Source: Amarolinea aalborgensis (GTDB taxonomy: Bacteria; Chloroflexota; Anaerolineae; SSC4; Amarolineaceae). Taken from it: 64,000 nt of DNA. Position numbers and translations under genes: made by a program. Each line of letters begins with the position of its first letter. Position 1 is the stretch's first letter. The notes beneath the pieces are model-generated. The model had not been told where the DNA came from. It saw only the letters and a program-made list of their open reading frames with translations, and searched no databases. This document shows positions 53,084-61,956 of the stretch, piece by piece. The stretch covers positions 1 through 64,000 of the forward strand of contig NZ_UETR01000002.1 of the NCBI RefSeq assembly GCF_900491745.1. The letters are read 5' to 3'.

Positions 53084-54103
53084 GTGAGTGTTTCGATCAA
53101 AGATGTAGCCAAAGCCGCAGGGGTCAGTCACTCCACGGTGTCGCGCGCGCTTGCGGGACATGCGCGCATCCCTGAAGAAACTCGTGCGCGCATCGAACGC
53201 CTGGCGCAGGAGATGGGCTATACCCCCAGCGCTCTCGCGCGCGGCCTGGCCATGCAGCAGCGGCGCACCCTGGGCGTGGTGGTCGCCAGTTTGACCGACC
53301 CCTACGCCAGCGAGGTGGTCAGCGGGATCGAGGCTGCCGCGCGTGCGCAGGACTTCACGGTCATCCTCACCAGTTCGGGCGGCGACGCCGAGCGGGAACT
53401 GGCGGGTCTGCAGATGATGATTGGGCAGCGTGTGGATGGCCTCATCGTCGTTTCCGGCCGCGGCGGTGATCGCTCCCTGGCGCTGCTGAGCACGGCGCCG
53501 TTCCCCATCGTCCTGGTTAACAGCCCGCAGCGCGGCGGCCGCGTCTATTCGGTCTCCAGCGACAACGCGCACGGCGCCGCGCTGGCCGTGGATCACCTGC
53601 TTGAGTTGGGCCACCGCCGCATCGCGATGATCGGCGGGCCGGCCGAATCGGCCTCCGCGCGCGAACGCCTGGCCGGTTATCGCGCCACCCTGGCCAGCCG
53701 CGACCTCAAGACGGACGAGGCGCTGGTGCTGACCGGCGATGGCACGCCGCTGGCGGGCGACAAGGGCCTGCGTCACCTGGCGTCCTTGCCGGCTCTTCGC
53801 CGTCCCACCGCGATCTTCTGCTACAACGACCTGACCGCGATCGGCGCGCTGCACGCGGCCCATCGCCTGGGCCTGGCGGTGCCGGCCGAGCTGTCCCTGG
53901 TGGGGTTCGATAACATCCTGATGAGCGCGCTGAGCTGGCCGCCGCTGACCACGGTGGATCAGCGCAAGCAGGAAATGGGGCGTGTGGCGGCCAACATCAT
54001 CTTGGAACTGCTGGCCGGCGCTGAAGTGGTCGCGGATGTCATCATGCGCGGGCGCCTGGTTCAGCGAGGAAGCAGCGCAAACGTGTGCGCAAGTAAATCA
54101 TGA
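53084..54103 (+). CDS. LacI/GalR-family transcriptional regulator
   Basis: A ~339-residue repressor. The N-terminal helix-turn-helix and hinge are standard (SIKDVAKAAGVSHSTVSRAL, then YTPSALARGLAMQ). The periplasmic-binding-like effector domain follows (LGVVVASLTDPYASEVVSGI, VDGLIVVSGRGG, HRRIAMIGGP, AIFCYNDLTAIGA, LSLVGFDNI). A sugar-like effector is expected. The GTG at 53084 places the HTH at the usual distance. ATGs at 53051/53054 would start inside the operator. The sequence GCGCAAACGTGTGCGCA near its 3' end is a second operator, just before the inositol-phosphate synthase gene. Confidence 0.93.
   Translation: MSVSIKDVAKAAGVSHSTVSRALAGHARIPEETRARIERLAQEMGYTPSALARGLAMQQRRTLGVVVASLTDPYASEVVSGIEAAARAQDFTVILTSSGGDAERELAGLQMMIGQRVDGLIVVSGRGGDRSLALLSTAPFPIVLVNSPQRGGRVYSVSSDNAHGAALAVDHLLELGHRRIAMIGGPAESASARERLAGYRATLASRDLKTDEALVLTGDGTPLAGDKGLRHLASLPALRRPTAIFCYNDLTAIGALHAAHRLGLAVPAELSLVGFDNILMSALSWPPLTTVDQRKQEMGRVAANIILELLAGAEVVADVIMRGRLVQRGSSANVCASKS
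54075..54091. promoter_or_regulatory. LacI-family operator, copy 2
   Basis: GCGCAAACGTGTGCGCA is the exact reverse complement of 17 of the 18 bases of the operator at 53034-53051. It lies inside the last codons of the regulator gene. Together the two could support looping or control of the downstream gene. Confidence 0.7.
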
Positions 54104-54120
54104 CGTGAGCCTTCGGGCGG

Positions 54121-54225
54121 ATGGTGGGGACGCAGAGACACGCAGACTGCGTACGCAGATTGAGCTATCATCGGTCAATCTGCGTTACTCTGCGTTCATC
54201 TGGGTCCTACGCAGAGCCTATTGAA
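54121..54225. repeat. Intergenic GACGCAGA repeat
   Basis: GGGACGCAGAGACACGCAGA, TACGCAGATTGA and, inverted, CAATCTGCGTTACTCTGCGT. Same family as 1488-1775 and 21661-21804. Confidence 0.75.
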
Positions 54226-54264
54226 CGGTTACGCTTATCTATCAGAGGAGTGTGGGAAGATCAT

Positions 54265-55425
54265 ATGGGAGACAAAAAAGTACGGGTCGCGATCATCGGC
54301 GTAGGCAACTGCGCATCATCGCTGGTGCAGGGCGTGCATTACTATCGCGACGCGGTCGCCGAGGACCTGATTCCGGGGTTGATGCACGTCAACCTGGGCG
54401 GGTATCATATCAGCGACATCGAATTCAGCGTGGGTATTGACATTGACGCCGAAAAGGTAGGCAAGGACTTATCGCAGGCCATCTTCTCCGGGCCAAACAA
54501 CACCTTCAAGTTTACCGACGTGCCGTTCATGAATGTGCCGGTGGTGCGCGGCATGACCCATGACGGCCTGGGCCATTACCTGAAGCAGGTCATCAAAAAG
54601 GCAGACGGCCCGACCGCGCCGATCAAGGACATCTTGCAGGAAACCAAGACCGATGTCGTGATCAATTACCTGCCCGTGGGCAGCGAAATGGCGACCAAGT
54701 GGTATGTCGAGCAGGTGCTGGAGGCCGGCTGCGCGTTCGTCAACTGCATCCCGGTCTTCATTGGCCGCGAGCCGTACTGGCAGGCGCGCTTCCGCAAGCA
54801 CAACTTGCCGATCATCGGGGATGATATCAAGAGCCAGGTAGGCGCCACGATCACGCACCGCGTCCTGGCGCGTCTTTTTGCCGAGCGTGGAGTCAAGCTG
54901 GAACGCACTTACCAATTAAACTTCGGCGGCAACACTGACTTCTTCAACATGCTGGAGCGGGATCGCTTGGAGTCCAAGAAAATCTCCAAGACCAACGCCG
55001 TGACGTCGCAGCTGCCTTACGAACTGGCTGACCGCGACATCCACGTGGGGCCAAGCGATTATGTACCGTGGTTGGAAGACCGCAAGTGGTGCTACATCCG
55101 CATGGAAGGCCGCACCTTTGGCGACGTGCCGCTAAACCTTGAGATGAAGCTCGAAGTGTGGGACAGCCCCAACTCGGCCGGCGTCGTGATTGACGCGGTG
55201 CGCTGCGCCAAACTGGCGTTGGATCGGGGCCTCTCCGGCACGCTCGAAGGGCCAAGCGCCTATTTTATGAAGTCGCCGCCGGTGCAGTACGTGGACGATG
55301 AGGCGCGCGAGTTGACGGAGAAGTATATCGCGGGCAGCGACCTGCGCGTGCAGCAGGGCGACAGCGCGCCCCGCACCACTGTTGCGCGTCACGCCCCGCC
55401 GCGCAGCAAAGCGGTTGTGAGCTGA
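54265..55425 (+). CDS. ino1: myo-Inositol-1-phosphate synthase
   Basis: A 386-residue enzyme converting glucose 6-phosphate to inositol 1-phosphate with NAD. It shows the Rossmann motif RVAIIGVGNCASSLVQGVHY, the lysine-rich region GDDIKSQVGATITHRVLA, LERTYQLNFGGNTDFFNMLE and the segment LEVWDSPNSAGVVIDAVRC, all characteristic of the short (actinobacterial/archaeal) form. It provides inositol for phospholipids or osmolytes. The ATG 54265 is chosen because the frame upstream runs through repeat DNA. Its position after a LacI-type gene with paired operators suggests control by that regulator. Confidence 0.94.
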   Translation: MGDKKVRVAIIGVGNCASSLVQGVHYYRDAVAEDLIPGLMHVNLGGYHISDIEFSVGIDIDAEKVGKDLSQAIFSGPNNTFKFTDVPFMNVPVVRGMTHDGLGHYLKQVIKKADGPTAPIKDILQETKTDVVINYLPVGSEMATKWYVEQVLEAGCAFVNCIPVFIGREPYWQARFRKHNLPIIGDDIKSQVGATITHRVLARLFAERGVKLERTYQLNFGGNTDFFNMLERDRLESKKISKTNAVTSQLPYELADRDIHVGPSDYVPWLEDRKWCYIRMEGRTFGDVPLNLEMKLEVWDSPNSAGVVIDAVRCAKLALDRGLSGTLEGPSAYFMKSPPVQYVDDEARELTEKYIAGSDLRVQQGDSAPRTTVARHAPPRSKAVVS

Positions 55426-55431
55426 TGATCG

Positions 55432-55467
55432 CTCATCCCCTGGCAGCCCAGGCTGCCAGGGGATGAG
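55432..55467. terminator. Perfect 17-bp palindromic hairpin after ino1
   Basis: CTCATCCCCTGGCAGCC and GGCTGCCAGGGGATGAG are exact complements with a two-base centre. It begins seven bases after the ino1 stop. No T-run follows, so its role may be transcript stabilisation or bidirectional termination. Confidence 0.75.
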
Positions 55468-55513
55468 AGTGAGTTCGCTGGATAGTTGGTCGAGCAATCT
55501 TGCTCTTCGCGAC

Positions 55514-55542
55514 TTTACGTTTTTTGCATGTCGTAGTAAAAT
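55514..55542 (+). promoter_or_regulatory. Promoter of sbcD giving a leaderless mRNA
   Basis: TTTACG, 17 bases, TAAAAT (55537-55542). The transcription start seven bases on would be the sbcD ATG itself. Confidence 0.55.
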
Positions 55543-55548
55543 GGTACT

Positions 55549-56784
55549 ATGATTCGTATCCTGCATTTTGCCGATCTGCACCTCGGTGTTGAGAACTATG
55601 GCCGGCTTGACCCTGAGACCGGTCTTTCCACGCGGGCGCTCGATTTTCTGCGCGTGTTCGATGAACTCATTGCCTTTGCTGTGCAGGAAGAGGCGCCTGG
55701 CCCGGTTGACCTGGTGCTCTTTGCCGGCGACGCGTTCAAGACGCGGGATCCCAGCCCCACCTATCAGCGCGAATTTGCCCGCCGCATTCATCGTCTGGCG
55801 GTCGTGCATCAAATTCCGGTCTTTCTCCTGGTGGGCAACCATGACGTGCCCAACGCCAGCAGCCAGGCGCACAGCCTGGAGATTTTCAACACCCTGGAAG
55901 TTCCTGGCGTGACCGTGGCGCGCAAGCCCGATATTTACACCATCGAAACGCGGCACGGCCCTCTGCAAATTGTGGCGCTGCCTTGGGTGACGCGCAGCAC
56001 GCTGCTCACGCGTGAGCAGTACACGGGCTTGAGTCTGGAAGAAATCAACCAGACGCTGCTGGACAAACTGGATGGGGTGCTCAGCACGCTCTTCGCCAGG
56101 TTGCGGCCCGATCAGCCGGCGATTATGGCGGTGCATGGCACCGTGCAGGGCGCGGTCTTTGGCTCTGAGCGCAGCGTCATGCTGGGCTATGATTTGACGC
56201 TGCCGCGCAGCCTGGTCAATCACCCGCTGCTCAGCTACGTCGCGATGGGACATATTCACAAGCATCAAAGCCTGGGCGATGATCCGCCTATCGTCTACCC
56301 CGGCAGCCTGGAGCGCATTGATTTTGGCGAGGCGAGCGAGGACAAAGGCTTCGTCATGGTTGAACTCGACGGGCCTGGCCAGAAGGCGCGCTGGCGCTTT
56401 CTGCGGGTTCATGCGCGGCCGTTCGTTCATATTGGTGTGGATGCGCCAGCGGACGCGCCGACCGAGGCGATCATTGCCGCCATTGAGCGCCAGCCGATTG
56501 CCGGCGCCGTGGTCAAGGTGATCATTCGCACCACGCCTGAAATCGAGAAGTTCATTGACGATCAGCAGATCAACAAGGCGTTGGCTCCGGCTTTTCATGT
56601 GGCCACCCTGACCCATGAAGTGCAGCGTTCCAGCCGTCTGCGCCTTTCCAGCGACACGGGAAGTATCGAAGCGCTCACGCCGGAAGCGGCCCTGCAGCGC
56701 TACTTTACCTATCGGCAAGTTGCACCGGAACGCATTGAGCGCCTCCTGCAAGCAGCGGCGCCCATTATCCATCCAGAAGCCTAA
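55549..56784 (+). CDS. sbcD: SbcD/Mre11-like DNA repair nuclease
   Basis: A 411-residue calcineurin-like phosphoesterase with all Mre11-type motifs: FADLHLG (I), LVLFAGDAF (II), LVGNHDVPN (III), VHGTVQG (IV) and MGHIHKHQ (V). Residues after ~290 form the capping domain. It should nick and resect DNA ends with an SbcC/Rad50 ATPase. No sbcC gene follows, so the partner lies elsewhere. No ribosome-binding site is seen before the ATG, consistent with the leaderless promoter. Confidence 0.93.
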   Translation: MIRILHFADLHLGVENYGRLDPETGLSTRALDFLRVFDELIAFAVQEEAPGPVDLVLFAGDAFKTRDPSPTYQREFARRIHRLAVVHQIPVFLLVGNHDVPNASSQAHSLEIFNTLEVPGVTVARKPDIYTIETRHGPLQIVALPWVTRSTLLTREQYTGLSLEEINQTLLDKLDGVLSTLFARLRPDQPAIMAVHGTVQGAVFGSERSVMLGYDLTLPRSLVNHPLLSYVAMGHIHKHQSLGDDPPIVYPGSLERIDFGEASEDKGFVMVELDGPGQKARWRFLRVHARPFVHIGVDAPADAPTEAIIAAIERQPIAGAVVKVIIRTTPEIEKFIDDQQINKALAPAFHVATLTHEVQRSSRLRLSSDTGSIEALTPEAALQRYFTYRQVAPERIERLLQAAAPIIHPEA

Positions 56785-56849
56785 CCAACACGTCGCCTGT
56801 CACGCAGACAGCGACCTGTCACGAGCCACCCGCGCCGGGGAGGTGAATC

Positions 56850-59096
56850 ATGAGCACCGTTTTGCAGACGACCGTCAGTCAGTTGGAAGTCGCCCGTGGT
56901 CAACGCCGTGACCATGCGCCGAATGTGCGCGCCGTGGAGCCCGGCGAAGCCAAAGGTAACCTATACCTGCTGTTGGAGTTGACCGGCCCGCAGGAGGGTC
57001 GCAGTCGTTTGTATCGCCAACTGCTCGGTGAGGTGCAGTCTGCCTACTACAACTCGGCGGGCAACGTGGCTGATGTGCTGCACACCGCTGTTTCGCAGGG
57101 GCATCGCCTCCTCAGCCAGACCAACAGCGGTCGCAGCGGCGATCAACGTTGGCGAGGCGGCATGAGCTGTCTCGCCCTGTGGCAGGATCACATCTACCTG
57201 GCCCAGGCCGGCCCCGCGATGGTGATGGTGACGCATCCAGCCACGGTGGAGATGTTTCCGGTCTATGCCGAACCGCCGCAGGGCGCGTTGGGCGACGAAG
57301 AAGCGCCGATGATTGACCTCTATCACACACGCGTCGAGCCGGGCAATGCCATCCTCTTGTTGGAGAGCGGGTGGGGCGCCCAGGCCGATTTGGAAGCGTT
57401 GGCCAGCGCCGCGACCGCGCCTGATCAGGTCACGATCAGCGATTATCTGGCGCAGCTGGCCGAAGACGCGCATCTCACAGCCCTGATTATAACGCTGCAA
57501 CAAGGTTTCGACAGCGCACCGGCGCTTCACCGTGCCGGCGATGCCGCGCAAGCGCCTGCGCTGGCGCCGGGCAGGCCTGGCGCGGCTGCGCATCCTCCCA
57601 TGGTTCCGCTGGTGGCCGATGATATGGAAGAGGCCGATGCCGAGTGGCCAGCTGAAGAGGCCTGGTGGGAAGACGCCGACCTCAATGCCGACGCGCCGGC
57701 TGTTTCGCCCGCGGCCCCGACCCGCCAACCAACGACCGGCGCCCCTACGCGCTCGGCCGGCAACATCATCGAAGCCGGCCGCACGTTGATCAAACGGATT
57801 TTGCCTGACAGCCCTGGCGCCCGCAGCGCGCCGCCTTCGCCCGCCTCCGATGCGCCGGCGCCCCTCACAACCAAGACGGCTCCGCCGCGGCCGCCGCGAC
57901 CACGGCCGGCGGCGCAGAGCGCCAGGCGCTCGCGCTGGCCGCTGATTCTGGCGATTGCCATTCCGCTCATCATTCTGCTGATTGTGGCCGCGATGTATAT
58001 GCTGCGTGCACGTGATCGTGAACAACGTTTTCAGTCGTTGCTGGACCAGGCGCAGGCCACCATCACGGCTGTGGCGTCGTTGGATGAAACACAGGCGCGC
58101 GCGCAGTTGACCACGGCGCAAGCGCAGATCAGCGAGGCGCTGGCGCTCAAGCCGGGCAATGCCGATGCACAAGAGGTGCAGAGCAGCGTCCAGGCCGAAC
58201 TCGACCGCGTGAATCACGTGGCGCCGCTCTACCTGGTGACGCCGTTGAAGGAATTTGAAGGCGCGGGCCGCGACCTGGCGCGCGTGCTCGTGGATGGCGC
58301 CGATGTCTTCGTTCTCGATCGCGGCCGCGACACCGTGGAACGCTATCGCTTGAACCAGCTCGGCGATGGCCTGGTGCCCAACGATGGCGGCCCGTTGGTG
58401 ACGAAGGGACAGCCAGTTGGTTCACTCGTGGTGGGTGAATTGGTAGATATGGTATGGGCGCCGCCCGTAGGCCCGCGCACCGATTCGACGTTGCTCGTAC
58501 TGGATTCTACCGGCATGTTGTACGAATTTCGTGCACCGTGGGAACTGAAAGGCCGACCGGTGGCGATGCGGGAGATGTGGAAGGGGCCGCGCTTGACAGC
58601 CAGCTATGCGGGCAATTTCTACGTGCTGGACAGCACCTTGCAGCAGATTCTGAAGTACCGGCCTAGCGCTGACCTGGCCTACGACACGGCGCCCGATCAG
58701 TATTTTCCCCCGCAAACCCCGGTGGATCTGAGCGGCGCGGTGGACATGGGCATTGACGGCAATGTGTGGGTTCTCTTTGCCAACGGCAGCGTGCAGAAGT
58801 ACCTGAGCGGCCAGCCTGAGCAGTTTTCGCTGCAAGGGCTGCCCACGCCGCTGAAACAGCCGGTTGGCCTGTTCGTGGGGATTGACGGCGGCGTTGAGGT
58901 CAGCAATCTGTATGTGGGCGATGCTGGCCAAGGGGTGATTTTCCAATTCGACAAGAACGGCGTCTTCACCCGCCAGTTCCGAGAGACGGACGGCCAGCAG
59001 CTGCGCGGCCTGCGCAGCATCTTCGTAGATGAACCAGGCGCGCGCTTCTTTTTGCTGACCAGCACTGCTCTCTATCGGACCAATATCCCGCGCTGA
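56850..59096 (+). CDS. PP2C-like / transmembrane / beta-propeller protein
   Basis: A 748-residue protein. Residues ~30-225 resemble a PP2C-type phosphatase fold (GGMSCLALWQDHIYLAQAGP, LLLESGWGAQADLEALA), but the acidic metal-binding residues of active PP2C enzymes are not evident. A Pro/Ala-rich linker follows, then one transmembrane helix (~364-388), a short coiled coil (QSLLDQAQATITAVASLDET) and an NHL-like propeller (~450-748; DVFVLDRGRDTVERYRL, LYVGDAGQGVIFQFDKNGVF). A membrane signalling or scaffold role is inferred. GGAGG precedes the ATG. Confidence 0.75.
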   Translation: MSTVLQTTVSQLEVARGQRRDHAPNVRAVEPGEAKGNLYLLLELTGPQEGRSRLYRQLLGEVQSAYYNSAGNVADVLHTAVSQGHRLLSQTNSGRSGDQRWRGGMSCLALWQDHIYLAQAGPAMVMVTHPATVEMFPVYAEPPQGALGDEEAPMIDLYHTRVEPGNAILLLESGWGAQADLEALASAATAPDQVTISDYLAQLAEDAHLTALIITLQQGFDSAPALHRAGDAAQAPALAPGRPGAAAHPPMVPLVADDMEEADAEWPAEEAWWEDADLNADAPAVSPAAPTRQPTTGAPTRSAGNIIEAGRTLIKRILPDSPGARSAPPSPASDAPAPLTTKTAPPRPPRPRPAAQSARRSRWPLILAIAIPLIILLIVAAMYMLRARDREQRFQSLLDQAQATITAVASLDETQARAQLTTAQAQISEALALKPGNADAQEVQSSVQAELDRVNHVAPLYLVTPLKEFEGAGRDLARVLVDGADVFVLDRGRDTVERYRLNQLGDGLVPNDGGPLVTKGQPVGSLVVGELVDMVWAPPVGPRTDSTLLVLDSTGMLYEFRAPWELKGRPVAMREMWKGPRLTASYAGNFYVLDSTLQQILKYRPSADLAYDTAPDQYFPPQTPVDLSGAVDMGIDGNVWVLFANGSVQKYLSGQPEQFSLQGLPTPLKQPVGLFVGIDGGVEVSNLYVGDAGQGVIFQFDKNGVFTRQFRETDGQQLRGLRSIFVDEPGARFFLLTSTALYRTNIPR

Positions 59097-59245
59097 CGCA
59101 GCTCATTCGGCCTTGCGCGCTGGCATGCGTCCGGCGATGCTCGTGTCCTAACCATTGCCGTTGCGCGTTGGGGGAGCGTTCGGTTGGCGCGGCAACGGGC
59201 GAGACGCCCACACCCCCTAGGTTGTGACGCTGCCAATATCGGCAT

Positions 59246-59274
59246 TTGGGCGGCGTGAACGCCTATGCTATAAT
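59246..59274 (+). promoter_or_regulatory. Promoter of the LytR-type gene giving a near-leaderless mRNA
   Basis: TTGGGC, 17 bases, TATAAT with TG in the extended -10 position. The start would lie two or three bases before the ATG at 59284. Confidence 0.65.
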
Positions 59275-59283
59275 CGGCAGACT

Positions 59284-60828
59284 ATGAGTTCGACATCTGA
59301 AACGATCAACCCCTTGAGTACGATCCAACCTCGGCCGCTGCTCACCCCACGCAGCTCGCGCTGGGCCAGTCTCCTGTTGTTTGTTCTGCTGACAGCGTTC
59401 TTGTTTACCTTTGCCTACGCCGGCTTTCTACTCTACCACTGGGCGCGCGAGGTCGTAGCCCATGCTTCGCAGCTGCCGGCGATTTCCCTGAGCGACTTGT
59501 CTCTGCCGACACAAAACAACGCCGCGGCTGGCGTAGACCCAATCCAAACGCCAAATCCCGAAAACCCGGCGCCTGTCGTGCAGGCTGTCCCCACCTGGGA
59601 TCTCTCGCGCCTTGAGCGCGTGAATATCCTGGTGTTGGGCGTGGACCAACGCCCGTCGCAGAGCATTCCCGGACTTACCGACAGCATGATGCTGATCACG
59701 ATTGACCCGGCGCACGGCCAGGTCGGGATGTTGTCCATTCCTCGCGATACCTGGGTCAAGATTCCGGGCTATGAGATCTACAACAAGATCAACACCGCGC
59801 ACCGCATCGGCGACATCAAGAATTATCCTGGGGGCGGGCCGGCCCTCGCCAAACAGACCGTGAGCGAACTGATCGGCTACCCGGTTCACTACTATGTGCG
59901 CCTCAATTTCGAGGGTTTTCGCGAGATCATTGATTATGTCGGCGGACTCGACATTGATGTGCCGCGCGATCTCAATGACCCCACCTATCCGAGCGACGAT
60001 TATGGATTCGACCCGCTCTTCATCCCCAAAGGCCTGCAGCACATGGATGGCACCCTGGCCTTGAAGTACGCCCGTACGCGGCACGTGGATAATGATTTTG
60101 GGCGCGCCAGACGTCAGCAGCAGGTGCTCCTGGCGCTCAAGAACAAGATTCTGAGCCAGGGTATGCTGCCCACGTTGATCCGCAACTTGCCGGGCCTGGC
60201 GCGTTCGCTGGCTCAATCGGTGCAGACCGATATCCCCCTCGATCGTCTGATTGCGTTGGCCGAGCTGGGGCGCCAGGTGGACTTCAATCAGATCGAACAA
60301 GCGGTGATTGACTGCTCGATGGGCGAGTGCACCTATTCAGAAGCTGGCGCGTGGATTCTAATTCCCGACCGCAACAAGATTCGTGCGGTGGTGGATCGCC
60401 TTTTTGCAGCGCCGATCACCCCCGTGGACGGAACGCCAACGCCCGTGGACAGCAGCCCGGCGATTACCAACACCGTGACGCCAACTGCCACGATGACGCT
60501 CGATCGCCAACGCCTGGCGGCCGAAAATGCAAAAATCATCCTGTTGAACGGCACCGAAACGCCGGGCCTGGCGCGCCGCACGGCCGCCTGGCTGCAATCG
60601 CTCGGCTTCGTGGTTGAGCAACTGGGCGATGCGGACGCCTCCACCTACGAGCGCGGCACCCTGATCGCCTATACCGACAAGCGCTACACCCTAAGCCAAC
60701 TGGCAGCGCTCTTCAACGTCACGGCCTCGGAAGTGCGCAATCCACCGCCCGACCAAGCCAATCTGGACATTCGATTGGTTCTGGGCAAAGAAACGTTGGA
60801 AATCTTGACCAAAGCAGGCGTCAAGTAA
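59284..60828 (+). CDS. LytR-CpsA-Psr family protein with LytR_C domain
   Basis: A 514-residue membrane-anchored protein. One N-terminal helix (LLLFVLLTAFLFTFAYAGFL) leads to the LCP domain (~115-300: NILVLGVDQRP, TDSMMLITIDPAHGQVGMLS, IPRDTWVKIPGYEIYNKINT, ALKYARTRHVDNDFGRARRQ), with the arginines and acidic residues that bind the polyprenyl-phosphate substrate. A LytR_C domain closes it (AKIILLNGTETPGLARRTAA). LCP enzymes attach glycopolymers to the cell wall or envelope. No Shine-Dalgarno is present, in line with the promoter position. Confidence 0.93.
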   Translation: MSSTSETINPLSTIQPRPLLTPRSSRWASLLLFVLLTAFLFTFAYAGFLLYHWAREVVAHASQLPAISLSDLSLPTQNNAAAGVDPIQTPNPENPAPVVQAVPTWDLSRLERVNILVLGVDQRPSQSIPGLTDSMMLITIDPAHGQVGMLSIPRDTWVKIPGYEIYNKINTAHRIGDIKNYPGGGPALAKQTVSELIGYPVHYYVRLNFEGFREIIDYVGGLDIDVPRDLNDPTYPSDDYGFDPLFIPKGLQHMDGTLALKYARTRHVDNDFGRARRQQQVLLALKNKILSQGMLPTLIRNLPGLARSLAQSVQTDIPLDRLIALAELGRQVDFNQIEQAVIDCSMGECTYSEAGAWILIPDRNKIRAVVDRLFAAPITPVDGTPTPVDSSPAITNTVTPTATMTLDRQRLAAENAKIILLNGTETPGLARRTAAWLQSLGFVVEQLGDADASTYERGTLIAYTDKRYTLSQLAALFNVTASEVRNPPPDQANLDIRLVLGKETLEILTKAGVK

Positions 60829-60862
60829 TTCTCGTTTTTTAGCAGCGCCTCCTGCTCATCAG

Positions 60863-60913
60863 CGGGTTTCACCGTCGGCCATTTTTGGTCTGACAGTGAA
60901 ACCCGTTTTTTTT
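60863..60913 (+). terminator. Intrinsic terminator after the LytR-type gene
   Basis: CGGGTTTCAC and GTGAAACCCG, with inner GTC/GAC, followed by eight T. A textbook rho-independent terminator. Confidence 0.95.
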
Positions 60914-61066
60914 GGCTATGACCCCTATCATAACATCGCGCACGGCCCGTCACTATACTAACAGCCAGGTGATAAGAATCTGGATCGGGCTTACCCACCG
61001 CTGTGCTTCGATTTGGAAACCGGCCGCAGCCAGCCTGGCATCGGTTGTGAGAGGATGGAGGTGATT

Positions 61067-61564
61067 GTGTATCGCCATATTCTAGTGCCGCTTGATGGCT
61101 CAGCTTTTGCCGAACAAGCGCTGCCGCATGTCCGTTCCCTGGTGATGGTCAGCCCCGATCCGGTTGATGTCTACCTGGTTTCGGTGGCCCCCATGCTGCA
61201 AGATCGTTCGGTCACGATGGTGAGCCTTTACCCGTTCTACATTGCCCAGGATCACCTGGAAATGGCGCGGCGTGAGCTGGAGCAGTTGGAACATGACCTG
61301 CGCACCTATTTGGCCCAGGTAGCCACGACCGTCAGCGAATGGGGCGCCGCCTGCCATACCGAAGTCCGTTTTGGCAGCCCAGCCGAGGAGATTCTTGCCT
61401 TTGCTGAAACGATCCAGGCCGATCTGATTGTCATGTCTACCCATGGCCGATCTGGCATCAACCGGGTTGTGTTTGGCAGCGAGGCCTATAAGCTGCTGCG
61501 CATGTCCACGGTGCCGATTCTCCTGATCCGGGCGCGTGAGATGGTCGGCGCGCCCAACGCATAA
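61067..61564 (+). CDS. Universal stress protein (UspA family)
   Basis: A 165-residue UspA protein: YRHILVPLDGSAFAEQALPH at the start and the ATP-binding signature DLIVMSTHGRSGINRVVFGS (G-2x-G-9x-G(S/T)). It should bind ATP and dimerise. The GTG at 61067 is chosen because GGAGG lies five bases before it and the domain begins there. ATGs at 61013 and 61055 would add residues without homology. It is first in a tight group with the DRTGG and CBS genes. Confidence 0.92.
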   Translation: MYRHILVPLDGSAFAEQALPHVRSLVMVSPDPVDVYLVSVAPMLQDRSVTMVSLYPFYIAQDHLEMARRELEQLEHDLRTYLAQVATTVSEWGAACHTEVRFGSPAEEILAFAETIQADLIVMSTHGRSGINRVVFGSEAYKLLRMSTVPILLIRAREMVGAPNA

Positions 61565-61572
61565 GCGAGCGA

Positions 61573-61947
61573 ATGGAACGTATGCAATTACGCGAGATTG
61601 TCCGTATTCTCAATGGACAGGTCATCACCATGACCTACACCCCCACATTGGAACTTTCTTCCGGCGGGGCCGCTGATTTGATGAGCGATGTACTGGCATT
61701 CACTACCGATGGTAACAGCCTGCTTTTCACCGGGTTGACCAATCAGCAAGTTGTGCGCACGGCTGAAATGGCCAGCATCGGCGCGATCGTGTTTGTACGG
61801 GGCAAGCAGCCGCCGCTGTCCACCACCGAATTGGCCGATGAACTGGGCATCCCGCTGATCTCATGCGGCTACAGCATGTATGAGGCTTGCGGTCTCATGT
61901 ATCAGGCCGGGCTGCCCAACAACCGCCTGGCTGATCTTTCAACCTGA
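61573..61947 (+). CDS. DRTGG-domain protein
   Basis: A 124-residue single-domain protein: MQLREIVRILNGQVITMTYT, GAADLMSDVLAFTTDGNSLL, LTNQQVVRTAEMASIGAIVF and LADELGIPLISCGYSMYEAC. This is the DRTGG fold, a regulatory module also found in some CBS-linked pyrophosphatases and phosphotransacetylases. It binds nucleotides in some contexts. It starts nine bases after the UspA stop, and a paralogue follows two genes on. The start could be Met4. Confidence 0.8.
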   Translation: MERMQLREIVRILNGQVITMTYTPTLELSSGGAADLMSDVLAFTTDGNSLLFTGLTNQQVVRTAEMASIGAIVFVRGKQPPLSTTELADELGIPLISCGYSMYEACGLMYQAGLPNNRLADLST

Positions 61948-61956
61948 GCAAACCTG

